DNA of 39,463 nt. Source: Bacteroidales bacterium UBA5507. GTDB taxonomy: Bacteria; Bacteroidota; Bacteroidia; Bacteroidales; Lentimicrobiaceae. A program made the translations under genes and the position numbers. Below are positions 8,556 to 17,323 of the stretch, piece by piece. How positions within the stretch are numbered: the stretch's first letter is position 1; each line of letters begins with the position of its first letter. The notes beneath the pieces are model-generated. The model was not told the DNA's origin, made no database searches, and was given only the letters and a program-made list of their open reading frames with translations. Location of the stretch: positions 1-39,463 of the forward strand of contig DIOT01000002.1 of assembly GCA_002426195.1 (NCBI GenBank), written 5' to 3'.

Positions 8556-9398
8556 ATGGATAACAAGAAAATTGAAACTATCCTGGTTCCGACAGACTTT
8601 TCTGAAGTATGCGCCAATGCAGCTAACCAGGCTGCCGAAGCAGCTAATTGGCTGAATTCAAAAATTATGCTTTTGCATGTTATCAACAATGAAACTAAAT
8701 CATACCTTAAAAGCGAAAACCTGCCTGTTTCAGCTATTGATGAGAAGCTAAAGGTTATTGCAGAAGATCTTAAAACGCGTTATGCTGTTGATGTTAATTA
8801 TATGACCCGCGAGGGTAGCATTTTTACCGAGATAGCCGATGTTATTAAGGAGCATGAAATTAGCATGGTTTATCTTGGAACACACGGTAAGGTTGGCCTT
8901 CAGAAGTTAACCGGTAGTTTCGCTTTAAAAGTTATTACAGCATCCGAAGCACCTGTTGTAGTTGTTCAGAAACGTCCTCTTGATCAGGGTTACAAAAAAA
9001 TAGTACTCCCGCTTACCAGTGAAGCCGGTCCTCATGAAAAAACCAAATGGGCTGTATTCATTGCCAAAAAATTCAATGCGACCATACATCTTTTCAGGAC
9101 AGCTGAAGCTACCGATGAAGTATATAAAGCCACTAAGCATATTGCCGATTTCCTGTCGAAAAATGGTGTCTCATTTGTTGAGAGATCCGCAGAGAAAAAC
9201 AGCAATTTCGCCCGTCAGGTCATTGATTACGCAACAGCTAATAATGCCGATATGATTATGATCATGACTGATCCCGATAAAGGCTTCACATCTTATCTTT
9301 TAGGTCGTTATGATGAAGAAATAATATTCAACTCTTCACAAATTCCCGTAATGTGTGTAAATCCACGAAGATTTAATTACGAAATTTTAGGATTATAA
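8556..9398 (+). CDS. Tandem universal stress protein (UspA x2)
   Basis: A 280-aa cytoplasmic protein made of two Usp domains (about 5-145 and 148-278). The first opens with ETILVPTDFSEVCANAA and carries YLGTHGKVGLQKLTGSFA, the GxxG-x9-GS-type ATP-binding loop. The second opens with KKIVLPLTSEAGP and ends with PVMCVNPRRF. Its nucleotide loop is degenerate (GFTSYLLGRYDEEII), so probably only the first domain binds ATP. Tandem Usp proteins are usually induced by stress or growth arrest. It has its own promoter and is followed by a strong terminator, so it is monocistronic. Confidence 0.92.
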   Translation: MDNKKIETILVPTDFSEVCANAANQAAEAANWLNSKIMLLHVINNETKSYLKSENLPVSAIDEKLKVIAEDLKTRYAVDVNYMTREGSIFTEIADVIKEHEISMVYLGTHGKVGLQKLTGSFALKVITASEAPVVVVQKRPLDQGYKKIVLPLTSEAGPHEKTKWAVFIAKKFNATIHLFRTAEATDEVYKATKHIADFLSKNGVSFVERSAEKNSNFARQVIDYATANNADMIMIMTDPDKGFTSYLLGRYDEEIIFNSSQIPVMCVNPRRFNYEILGL

Positions 9399-9417
9399 AA
9401 ACTTAAAACGGTCTATG

Positions 9418-9444
9418 AACTCCGGTCACAGCCGGAGTTTTTTT
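9418..9444 (+). terminator. Rho-independent terminator of the Usp gene
   Basis: AACTCCGG (9418-9425) pairs with CCGGAGTT (9432-9439) around a 6-nt loop, followed by a run of T to 9444. It starts 19 nt after the Usp stop codon and 20 nt before the next start codon. Confidence 0.9.
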
Positions 9445-9463
9445 CTAATCTAAACTCCTTCGT

Positions 9464-10060
9464 ATGGATCTTCAGGGATTGGCTGATTTTATTTGCACAA
9501 AAATGGAGCAGCAATTGCCTTCATTTGTAATCTACCATGGCGTGGACCATACAAGTGATGTACATTCATCTGTTGTCAGGCTGGCTAAGCTTGAGAATCT
9601 CGATGATTATAACACCAAACTGGTAAGGGCAGCCGCCTGGTTACATGATTCAGGCATAATGGTCAAATTTGAAGACCATGAAGAGTTGTCGGCTAAGATG
9701 GCTGCCGAATACCTTCCCAATTTTGGATTTAATGAAAGTGAAATAAAGCTCATCCGCTCAATGATTCTGGCTACACGACTCCCGCAAACAGCCGTAACAA
9801 TCAACGAGAAAATTTTATGTGATGCGGATCTTGATTATCTTGGAAGGACTGATTTCTTTATTATTGGTCAGAAACTGCGTCTTGAATGGGAGCTGATAGG
9901 CAATAAGATATCACTATATGACTGGTATCGTTTGCAACTGGAATTTCTTAAAAACCATCACTATTTTACAAAGTCGGCACAAATCCTCAGGAATGAACGC
10001 AAAAATTCCAATATGGCCGAAATTCAACACTTCTTTAACAGTAGCCGTTTAAATAAATAG
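9464..10060 (+). CDS. HD-domain phosphohydrolase-like protein
   Basis: A 198-aa soluble protein with an HD-domain metal site: His29 in YHGVDHTSDV, the paired His61-Asp62 in AWLHDSG, a further DHEE (71-74), and the closing DADLD (120-124). HD proteins hydrolyse phosphate esters or nucleotides, including cyclic and alarmone nucleotides; the exact substrate is not readable. The C-terminal part (about 125-198) is helical with no added domain. It lies 24 bp ahead of ligA on the same strand, and no terminator separates them, so cotranscription is likely. Confidence 0.8.
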   Translation: MDLQGLADFICTKMEQQLPSFVIYHGVDHTSDVHSSVVRLAKLENLDDYNTKLVRAAAWLHDSGIMVKFEDHEELSAKMAAEYLPNFGFNESEIKLIRSMILATRLPQTAVTINEKILCDADLDYLGRTDFFIIGQKLRLEWELIGNKISLYDWYRLQLEFLKNHHYFTKSAQILRNERKNSNMAEIQHFFNSSRLNK

Positions 10061-10084
10061 TTACTCATTTCGGTTGATTAATAT

Positions 10085-12124
10085 ATGACACCTCAGGAAG
10101 CTCAAAACAGAATTCAGTTTCTTACCAAAGAGATAAATAAGCATAACGATCTCTACTACCAGAAGGCGGCACCCGTTATCTCCGATTATGAATTTGATTT
10201 GCTTTTAAGTGAACTGATATCACTCGAAAAGCAGTATCCCGAGTTTCTGAATCCCGATAGCCCGTCGCAAAGAGTAGGAGGGACCATCTCTAAAGAGTTC
10301 GCCTCAGTCAAGCATAAAACTCCAATGCTTTCGCTCGATAATACATACTCCGAAGCTGAATTACGCGATTTTGACCGAAGAGTGTCCAAAGCATTGAATG
10401 AACCGTTTGAGTACGTGTGTGAGTTGAAAATTGACGGGGTTTCAATAAGTCTTCATTATCATGAAGGAATTCTTGTGCAGGCAATCACCCGTGGTGATGG
10501 TGTGCAGGGCGATGATGTTACCACTAATGTTAAAACCATCCACAGTGTGCCTTTAAGGGTGCATGGTAATGACTATCCTGATGATTTTGAGGTTCGGGGT
10601 GAAATATTTATGCCAAGAGCAGGTTTTGCCCGTATGAATAAACTTCGTGAGGAAGCCGGCGAAATGGTTTTTGCCAATCCCCGTAATGCAACCGCCGGAA
10701 CACTTAAAACACAGGACTCAACGCAGGTAGCAAAGCGGCCTCTCGACATGTTTGCATACTTCCTGATAAGTGATGAACCCGATATCCCCACTCATTATGA
10801 ACGTTTGTCAACATTGAAAAAATGGGGTTTCAATATTTCTGATATCATGGTAAAGTGTCAGAATATTGAAGAAATCCTCGACTTTATCAATGAAGTCCAG
10901 AATGCCCGTGCTGAGTTACCGTTCGATATTGATGGAGTGGTCATAAAAGTGAATAGGATAAGCCACTGGAATACCCTTGGATTCACAGCAAAAGTGCCCC
11001 GATGGGCTATTGCATATAAATACAAACCCGAGGAAGCTTCAACTATTCTACTCTCAATCGACTTCCAGGTTGGCAGAACCGGTGCTGTAACCCCTGTAGC
11101 CAATCTTAAACCGGTACAACTGGCAGGTACCACTGTAAAACGTGCAACGCTTCACAATGCCGATGTGATGGAAGCTCTTGATATCAGAGTCGGCGATACC
11201 GTGTTCGTGGAAAAAGGTGGTGATGTTATTCCAAAAATAACACGTATAGATTTTACTAAAAGGCCCCCGGAATTATTTGCCACTGAATTTATCAAAATCT
11301 GTCCGGAGTGCAGAACACCATTGGAGAGGCAACCGGGCGAAGCATCATGGGTTTGCCCTAACTACACCGGCTGTCCTCCTCAAATAAAAGGAAGACTGGT
11401 CCATTTCATAAGTCGCCGGGCTATGAATATTGAAAGTCTTGGTGAAGGGAAAATAGAGATGCTTTATGATGCAAGGATTGCCAAAAATGTTGCCGATCTG
11501 TATGATATTACCCCTTCGGACCTTTCAACACTTAAGGACAAGCTTCCGGTATCTGAGAAAAAGCGTGCTTCCTTCAAAGACAAATCTATTGAAAATGTAA
11601 TGCGGGGTTTGGAAAATTCCCGACAGGTGCCATTTGAAAGATTGGTTTATGCTTTGGGAATTAAGTCGGTTGGTGAAACAATAGCAAGGATTCTGGCAAA
11701 TCATTTCAAGAACATTGATGCCATCATGAATGCTACCATTGACGACCTTACTGAAATAAACGAAATCGGACCCATTATAGCACAATTCGTTGTCAGTTAC
11801 TTTGCCGACCCTGAAAACAGAAAGATCGTCGAACGACTTCGTGAACATGGACTACAAATGCAAACGGCACAGACCGTAGAAAATTTAAGCAATAAACTTG
11901 ATGGTTTAACTATAGTGGTCAGCGGGTCATTCAGTTTATTTCCATCCAGGGATGACCTGAAAAGAACTATTGAGCTCCATGGTGGAAAGGTAGGATCAGG
12001 TGTTACATCAAAAACAAGCTTTATCATTGCCGGTGCCAATATGGGTCCCGAAAAGCGTGTTAAAGCTGAATCACTTGGTATTCCAATCCTCAGTGAGGAA
12101 GAATTCATTGCCAGAATTTCATAA
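10085..12124 (+). CDS. ligA: NAD+-dependent DNA ligase LigA
   Basis: A 679-aa NAD-dependent DNA ligase that seals nicks in replication and repair. Ia and adenylation domain: YYQKAAPVISDYEFD (about 24-38) and the AMP-accepting Lys115 in ELKIDGVS, then GEIFMP and DGVVIKV. OB fold: VGRTGAVTPVA (about 329-339). Zinc finger: Cys406, Cys409, Cys424, Cys430. Helix-hairpin-helix region: about 440-600. C-terminal BRCT: about 605-679, with GLTIVVSGSF and SKTSFIIAG. All domains are present at the usual family length, so the gene is intact. It follows the HD gene and precedes the transporter gene by 31 bp. Confidence 0.98.
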   Translation: MTPQEAQNRIQFLTKEINKHNDLYYQKAAPVISDYEFDLLLSELISLEKQYPEFLNPDSPSQRVGGTISKEFASVKHKTPMLSLDNTYSEAELRDFDRRVSKALNEPFEYVCELKIDGVSISLHYHEGILVQAITRGDGVQGDDVTTNVKTIHSVPLRVHGNDYPDDFEVRGEIFMPRAGFARMNKLREEAGEMVFANPRNATAGTLKTQDSTQVAKRPLDMFAYFLISDEPDIPTHYERLSTLKKWGFNISDIMVKCQNIEEILDFINEVQNARAELPFDIDGVVIKVNRISHWNTLGFTAKVPRWAIAYKYKPEEASTILLSIDFQVGRTGAVTPVANLKPVQLAGTTVKRATLHNADVMEALDIRVGDTVFVEKGGDVIPKITRIDFTKRPPELFATEFIKICPECRTPLERQPGEASWVCPNYTGCPPQIKGRLVHFISRRAMNIESLGEGKIEMLYDARIAKNVADLYDITPSDLSTLKDKLPVSEKKRASFKDKSIENVMRGLENSRQVPFERLVYALGIKSVGETIARILANHFKNIDAIMNATIDDLTEINEIGPIIAQFVVSYFADPENRKIVERLREHGLQMQTAQTVENLSNKLDGLTIVVSGSFSLFPSRDDLKRTIELHGGKVGSGVTSKTSFIIAGANMGPEKRVKAESLGIPILSEEEFIARIS

Positions 12125-12155
12125 ATCCCACTACCTTTACGCCTAATTTTCCAAT

Positions 12156-13100
12156 ATGCAAACTACCTCAAAATCACTGGCCAGGTACTATATCTTTATC
12201 ACTATTTCAATGCTCTTCTGGGGCATGTCATTTATTTGGTCAACCATAGCACTTGAATATTTCAAGCCCATAGCACTCATATTCTTTCGTCTTGTCTTGT
12301 CATCGGTAATTCTTTATTCATACATCCGGATATCAGGCAGTGCTGAAAAGATACATAAAGAAGACGGAAAGTGGTTCTTTCTGCTGGCGTTGGCCGAACC
12401 ATTCTTTTATTTCCTTGGTGAAAACTTCGGACTGCTGTATGTATCACCTGCCATAACATCAGCAATAATAGCCACTATACCACTATTTTCCGCTATTGTA
12501 GCATTCATACTGTTGAGAGAAAAGATTGAAAAGCTTACAATTGCCGGAATCTTCATTTCATTTTCAGGCATAATATTTATGCTTGTAAATCGCGATTTAA
12601 GCCTTAATGCCAGCTTAAAAGGAGTCCTTTTGCTCTTTCTGGCAGTTTTTTCTGCAGTCGCCTATTCCTTTTTCATCCGCAAGCTTGCAAATAAATACAA
12701 AGCAGTAACAATACTAACCTGGCAAAACATAATAGGCTCGCTGTATTTTCTGCCGTTGTTTTTAATCTTCGATTTAAAGGATGTATTAAGTTCAACCCCA
12801 TCAACCGGTTCTGTCCTTGCCATCGTGCAGCTATCTATTTTTGCTTCCGGAGTAGCCTTCCTGCTTTTTATTGTAGTTGTCGCAAAAATAGGGATGGTAA
12901 AGGCAAACATATTTACCAACCTAATTCCAGTATTCACGGGAGTATTTTCCTACTTTATCATAGGTGAAATTATCAATCTGCAAAAAGTAGTTGGCATACT
13001 AATGGTTGTTGGAGGCATTGTAATTTCCCAGATGCCGGCTTTTGTGCAGGTGTATCAGCGAAACAGGCAAAAGAGGGAACTCGAAAGAAGGAAAAACTAA
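12156..13100 (+). CDS. EamA/DMT-superfamily transporter
   Basis: A 314-aa inner-membrane protein with about ten predicted helices in two EamA repeats. The first repeat includes FWGMSFIWSTIALEYFKPIALIFFR-like sequence near residues 20-45 and PAITSAIIATIPLFSAI (about 97-113). The second starts near 150 and includes GMVKANIFTNLIPVFTGVFSYF (about 246-267). The C terminus is basic (NRQKRELERRKN). This family exports metabolites such as amino acids or other small molecules; the substrate cannot be inferred. It may be the last gene of the HD-ligA unit. Confidence 0.88.
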   Translation: MQTTSKSLARYYIFITISMLFWGMSFIWSTIALEYFKPIALIFFRLVLSSVILYSYIRISGSAEKIHKEDGKWFFLLALAEPFFYFLGENFGLLYVSPAITSAIIATIPLFSAIVAFILLREKIEKLTIAGIFISFSGIIFMLVNRDLSLNASLKGVLLLFLAVFSAVAYSFFIRKLANKYKAVTILTWQNIIGSLYFLPLFLIFDLKDVLSSTPSTGSVLAIVQLSIFASGVAFLLFIVVVAKIGMVKANIFTNLIPVFTGVFSYFIIGEIINLQKVVGILMVVGGIVISQMPAFVQVYQRNRQKRELERRKN

Positions 13101-13127
13101 TCCGGAAAGCAGCAGCAACAGCATGAG

Positions 13128-13700
13128 TCAATGAGCATGGTTGCCATCCAGTACATTGTGTAGTGCCTCAATTGTGTGAGTGTAATCAACATAGGCATCC
13201 ACATACTTTCTCCCGTTTTCCGCTTTGGTGTCTTTAATTGCTTCCATGCTTTTTACTCTCTCAAACTTCTCTGAAATAACTGAATTAATGTGATTAGTCA
13301 GGGGTAACGACACATGTTCGATATTATATGAGGTGATGGCGCCGTCGCTTAGTTGAATTATTGGAGCCGTTGTTCCGGCTTCTTTTAATCCTGTATAAGG
13401 GGCATTTTCAGTCTCGCGGTGTAATCTCACCAGAGTCTCCAAAAAGTACTTCTCCACAATCGGGTATAAATCCTTATTGCTCAGCTTTGTTTTTACTGTC
13501 AGTGCGAAAAGATCATTAATCTCTGGTTCCTGAGCTTCTGAAATCCATTTGTATACCAAATTAACATTGTTTGTTTCTAATGCTTTGTATGCATCCTTAA
13601 TAACCGGACCATCATACGAATCACAATGGGCAAATACTCCCTGAATACCAATAGCCAGTAAAATTGTCAGAGTAAGCAGGCTCTTTCTTAATGTTTTCAT
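13128..13700 (-). CDS. Secreted DUF6448-like protein
   Basis: A 190-aa protein with a signal peptide (1-24, cleavage after VFA) whose mature form begins HCDSYDGPVIKDAYKAL. That His-Cys-Asp start and the following alpha-helical body match what I recall as DUF6448. The C terminus ends in a short His-rich tail (GNHAH). The function is unknown; the N-terminal His-Cys and terminal histidines could bind a metal, which is inference. It is monocistronic with a TATTTTTG -7 box upstream. Confidence 0.7.
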   Translation of the reverse strand: MKTLRKSLLTLTILLAIGIQGVFAHCDSYDGPVIKDAYKALETNNVNLVYKWISEAQEPEINDLFALTVKTKLSNKDLYPIVEKYFLETLVRLHRETENAPYTGLKEAGTTAPIIQLSDGAITSYNIEHVSLPLTNHINSVISEKFERVKSMEAIKDTKAENGRKYVDAYVDYTHTIEALHNVLDGNHAH

Positions 13701-13727
13701 TTTTTTGGTTTTTTTGTTTTGTTACCG

Positions 13728-13755
13728 CAAAAATAGCCTGCTGATCAGGGTCAAA
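13728..13755 (-). promoter_or_regulatory. Promoter candidate for the DUF6448-like gene
   Basis: TATTTTTG on the minus strand (13735-13728) matches the -7 consensus and lies 27 nt before the ATG. A TTTG (13755-13752) is upstream but only 16 nt away, shorter than usual. Confidence 0.45.
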
Positions 13756-13798
13756 TCGACCTTAATTATAAGTTGGCACCTATCCTTTTAATCTTTTC

Positions 13799-14961
13799 TT
13801 AAACCGATTCAGGATTTGCTTTATACTCCGATGGAGTCATTCCGGTAAACTTTTTAAAAAGCCGGTTAAATGCGGACTTGGAATTAAATCCACTGTCGAG
13901 TGCAATTCCTAATAAAGAGAGTCCGGCATATTTGGGATCTGCAATTCGTTGTTTAGCTTCATCAACACGGTACCGGTTAATGAAATCATAGAAATTTAGT
14001 CCGAACCTTTCATTTATAACCTGTGATAAGTGGTGGCCGGGTATGTTAAGCTTTTCTGATAAACCCGACAATGTAAGATCAGGCTCAAGATAAGGCTTGT
14101 TGTCGTGCATAAAGTTTCGAAGCAATTCAGCATATTCACCGGCACTATCTTCTTTAAGTCCCGTGGTTGCATATTTCTTTACAATACTTTTTTCTGAATG
14201 ATCTGCCTCAGTATGGTCATTGTGTACTTCCACCTGACCCGGTGTTGCATGAGAGAATATATCCTTTTGCCTGAGTCCAAAATATCCCGTAAGGATTATA
14301 AAAACAGAAATTGAGAGAGTAATACCGTGTGTACAGAATTGCCGGTCAAAATACCCCAAAATATGCCATGTAATTGCAATACCCATGAGTACGGTCCATA
14401 CAATACCAAAAATGACCACCAGCGTCTTTAACCAGCCAACACTGATACGTTCATTATAAGAGAAATTACTCCTGAGAATTGATGTGTGCTTTCTGAACAA
14501 GCGAACTGACCAAAGAAAATAGACCGGACCGGATAATGCAATCCATATCAGGAAAATGATAAAAATTACCGGTTGATGTGCAGAATGCGTGTGCTCAAGA
14601 TGTATTCCCGCGGTATCACCATATAAGATACTCATGGTGACCAGATAAATCACGAAAATGGCAAAAGGAATAAAGTGCAGGAAATCTTTGATATCAGGAC
14701 GCTCTTTTGACCCGGATAATGCCCTTATATATAGAAAGAGAAGTGGACCATGGAGCATCAGTAATGACACCAGTACTACCGACCAATAGGGGAATTCAGT
14801 AAAAGGAAATTGTAGGTAAACCCATAAATACCGGTGTATATTCCCAGCAAAACCAACCAGAACACAAGCACTTTGTCGTGATAACCCTTTTGCTTTTTTT
14901 GCAATACAAGCAGCGAAAAGAAGAAAGCATTAAATGAAGCAATCAGGAAAACAGAAGCCAT
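13799..14961 (-). pseudogene. AraC-family regulator with membrane N-terminal domain, frameshifted
   Basis: The first frame (14961 to 14776) gives 61 residues with two membrane helices (MASVFLIASF to LVLLGIYTGIYGF) and then stops. A second frame reads through from about 14,840 with VYLQFPFTEFPYWSVVLVSL and continues as LLMLHGPLLFLYIRAL, the usual next part of this family. It then runs to a C-terminal AraC DNA-binding domain (about the last 90 residues: LSGLSEKLNIPGHHLSQVI and GFNSKSAFNRLFKKFTGMTPSEYK). The span is 1,163 bp, one base short of 388 codons, as if one nucleotide were missing near 14,825-14,850. Intact relatives have 6-7 helices plus an AraC HTH and regulate neighbouring genes. I see no heptameric slippery site, so mutation or a sequencing deletion is likelier than programmed frameshifting. 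Confidence 0.8.
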
Positions 14962-15022
14962 AACAACAGTTATATTGATTGGAGCACTAAGTCTGAATTT
15001 GATGAACTAAATTAATGCCATT

Positions 15023-15466
15023 ATGTTTAGTGGCAAACAAAAAAGCATGAAAAAGTGGATATTTAATTCCGGGGGTCGTGGGAACGCTGTTGACATTTCA
15101 TTACTGCTGATAAGAATCATTGCGGGAGGATTAATGATTGTGCGGCATGGATATCCAAAATTGGTAAAACTGGCTGCAGGACCACCATATACATTTGCCG
15201 ACCCAATCGGACTGGGTGAAATGCCCTCGTTTCTCCTTATCATCTTTGCAGAATTCGTTTGTGCAATATTGATAATCATAGGACTTGGAACCCGACTGGC
15301 AGCAATACCGCTAGCTTTTGCGATGGGGGTAGTTACATTATTGGTTAATTACAGTCAGGGCCTCCCGATGATGGAACTCCCCATATTGTTCTTTACACTC
15401 TTCCTTGTATTGATAATAATGGGGGCGGGGAAGTACTCAGTTGATCATTTAATAAGCAGAGGTTGA
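15023..15466 (+). CDS. DoxX-like membrane protein
   Basis: A 147-aa inner-membrane protein with four predicted helices (about 25-45, 69-88, 92-110, 116-136). VDISLLLIRIIAGGLMIVRHGYPKL and GLGTRLAAIPLA follow the DoxX family. Members are linked to quinone/redox and sulfur metabolism or are uncharacterised. The start is either the ATG at 15023 or the one at 15047 (MKKWIF); neither has a clear ribosome site. It is divergent from the frameshifted AraC-type gene 61 bp away, which may once have controlled it. Confidence 0.75.
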   Translation: MFSGKQKSMKKWIFNSGGRGNAVDISLLLIRIIAGGLMIVRHGYPKLVKLAAGPPYTFADPIGLGEMPSFLLIIFAEFVCAILIIIGLGTRLAAIPLAFAMGVVTLLVNYSQGLPMMELPILFFTLFLVLIIMGAGKYSVDHLISRG

Positions 15467-15539
15467 ACGCCTTTGCGGATGAAATTAAAAAACTGCTTCA
15501 AAAAAGCACAAGAAGGTATGGTTGTTTCAAATAATTTAA

Positions 15540-15547
15540 TAATTTTG
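15540..15547 (+). promoter_or_regulatory. -7 box ahead of the tRNA gene
   Basis: TAATTTTG fits TAnnTTTG and lies 63 nt upstream of the tRNA 5' end. No clear -33 element is visible at 19-21 nt, so confidence is modest. Confidence 0.35.
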
Positions 15548-15610
15548 CCAACCCAAAGCTGATGAAAAGCCAAGGGAAAGAATACCCTTTGAGTGCAACA
15601 AAAATGACCT

Positions 15611-15684
15611 GGCGAGGTAGCTCAGTTGGTTAGAGCGTCGGATTCATAACCCGGAGGTCAGGGGTTCAATTCCCCTCCTCGCTA
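15611..15684 (+). tRNA. tRNA-Met (CAU), probable attachment site of the element
   Basis: A 74-nt cloverleaf: acceptor GGCGAGG pairs with CCTCGCT, closing with a G-U pair, and the discriminator is A. The D arm is GCTC/GAGC, the anticodon CAT is at 15645-15647, and the T arm is GGGG-TTCAATT-CCCC. The top pair of the anticodon stem is A-C (15642/15650), a mismatch. CAU could be elongator Met or lysidine-modified Ile; the initiator is less likely because it would have a C1-A72 mismatch and three G-C pairs in the anticodon stem. CCA is not encoded. An integrase gene begins 137 bp downstream, the classic arrangement for insertion at a tRNA 3' end. Confidence 0.9.
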
Positions 15685-15707
15685 CTACAGAAAATACAAT
15701 AAAATAA

Positions 15708-15735
15708 AGGCTTCTACTACGGTAGAGGCTTTTTC
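15708..15735 (+). terminator. Terminator just after tRNA-Met
   Basis: GGCTTCTAC (15709-15717) pairs with GTAGAGGCT (15722-15730) through a TACG tetraloop, with two G-U pairs, followed by a T run. It lies 24 nt after the tRNA. In an integrated element the sequence here may derive from the element rather than the host. Confidence 0.8.
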
Positions 15736-15750
15736 ATTTTAAGGACTTTT

Positions 15751-15812
15751 CTGAACTTTCTGAACTTGAAAAAGCATATTTAGGATAAAAAGTATTACAA
15801 ATGTATTACAAA
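15751..15812. repeat. Two pairs of short direct repeats between the tRNA and integrase
   Basis: CTGAACTT occurs at 15751-15758 and 15760-15767. GTATTACAAA occurs at 15792-15801 and 15803-15812. Each pair is separated by one base. Tandem short repeats next to an attachment site suggest integrase arm or excisionase binding sites, or operators for the integrase gene; this is inference from position. Confidence 0.45.
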
Positions 15813-15820
15813 CATGCAGC

Positions 15821-17089
15821 ATGACAACATTTAAGGCAGTTGCTTTTAAACATCACATCAGACCAGACAAAACTGTACCTATCAAAATTAGGGTAACTCA
15901 TCAGCAAAAACAGAGATATATAGATAGTAAATACGTAGCAACGGTTACTGACTTTACTAAATCAATGAAGCTGAAGAACCGGGATTTTATTGATGCAACA
16001 AATGATCTTATTAAGGATTACTAGAAAAAAATTAATGCGAACCCGGCAAAAGTTGCCCGTATGACACCAGACGATCTTGTCAAATATTTGACTGCTCAGG
16101 TCATTGACAATACGAACCTTGATTTTGTGGCGTTCTCTAGGCAATACATATCCTGGCTTATTCAACAGAATAGAGCCCCAACAGCCGGAGATTATTTAAC
16201 GGCTCTGAATGCTCTGATCCGGTTTGTTGGCTTCGAAAAAATACCAGTTGTGGAGATTACCAGAGATTTTATTGAAAGCTTTGGCCAGTGGTTAAAAGAT
16301 AATCCATTAAAAGAGAACTCCAACATGAAAAGAGCTCCTTTAAAGTATGTCGAGAATTTAAGAGGTCTGCATAATGCAATGAAGAAGAAATATAATGATG
16401 AAGATAAAGGCATAATTCTGATTCCGAACTCTCCCTTCAGGGATCTCAAGGATCTGGATATTCCGAAACGCGGAAAGGTTAAGAAGAGATCTCTAACGGT
16501 TGAACAAATTTGTAAGCTGATTAAATTACCCGATGAACAAGTCAAAAACTCAAAAGGAACTAATAGATACCAAATTGGTAAAGACTGTTTTTTGTTAAGT
16601 TTTTACTTGATGGGCACCAATAGTGCTGACCTCTATGATTGTACAGATTATGATAATGGTTGGTTAACTTATGAACGCATGAAAGTTCGAAATAGACGTG
16701 AAGATAGAGCAGAGATTTCTATTGAAGTTCCTGAAGACATTATGTATCTATTCAAAAAATACAAAGATCCATCAGGAAAAAGAACTTTCAGATTTCACCT
16801 GGATTATGCTAATATTAAGAATTTCAATAAGGCAATTAATATAGGACTCAAGAAGGTAGGAAAGTTGATTGGTGTTGAAGATCTGGAGTATTATTGTGCC
16901 AGACACACCATGGCCACCATTGCACGTAATAGGTTAGGAATCGATAAAAATACTGTTCATGAGATGTTGAATCATGTGGATGAGAAGTTAAAGATTACAG
17001 ATATCTATATTGAGAGAGATTATAAGCAGATTAATGATGCGAACGGGAAACTCATTGAATACATTAGAAAATCATTGACCCTTCAGTGA
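15821..17089 (+). pseudogene. int: Tyrosine recombinase (phage integrase) interrupted by an in-frame TAG
   Basis: The reading frame is continuous from 15821 to 17089 (423 codons with the final stop) except for TAG at 16022-16024, codon 68. Before it is the start of the N-terminal arm (TTFKAVAFKHHIRPD); after it, KKINANPAKVARMTPDDLV resumes in the same frame with good family character. The C-terminal catalytic domain keeps YYCARHTMATIA (box II Arg), LNHVDEKLKITDIYI (His and nucleophile Tyr) and GTNSADL (box I area). The family inserts elements at tRNA genes, and this one sits beside tRNA-Met. A downstream product could start at the ATG at 16061 but would lack part of the arm/core-binding domain. 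TAG is used as a normal stop by other genes of the element, so recoding is unlikely. Confidence 0.85.
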
Positions 17090-17114
17090 TTATAAATCTT
17101 TTTGCTTATCTTTT

Positions 17115-17297
17115 CTATAGCACATTCAATCCTCGGAGAATCAGAAGAGCAAAAGATAGAGCGTATATTAGAAAATAAATTACAAGCGCTAGAACAAAAG
17201 CAAAAAGCTTCAACTTTCCAGACAGGTATTGATACTCTATCCATCGATAAGAATTGATTCTTAGATCATTCAGTAATTTCAAAAATCGCTTAATCAT
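17115..17297 (-). CDS. Small single-pass membrane protein, unknown
   Basis: A 60-aa protein: a basic amphipathic start (MIKRFLKLLNDLRINSYRW) and one strong membrane helix (about 29-55). I do not recognise it. It follows the lysis unit on the same strand, 26 bp after another small gene. A lysis-accessory role (second holin or antiholin) is possible from position and size but not shown. Confidence 0.4.
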   Translation of the reverse strand: MIKRFLKLLNDLRINSYRWIEYQYLSGKLKLFAFVLALVIYFLIYALSFALLILRGLNVL

Positions 17298-17323
17298 GGC
17301 TTTGTGGGTTTGATTGTGATTAA

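Noticed and set aside
8368..8556. A 62-codon leftward frame in the kinase/Usp intergenic region
   Set aside because: It has no protein character and covers both divergent promoters.
16022..16024. Amber (TAG) recoding in the element, as in some crAss-like phages
   Set aside because: TAG is the natural stop of the 19253-21421, 17324-17530 and 17115-17297 genes, and I see no suppressor tRNA in the window. A nonsense mutation or error is simpler.
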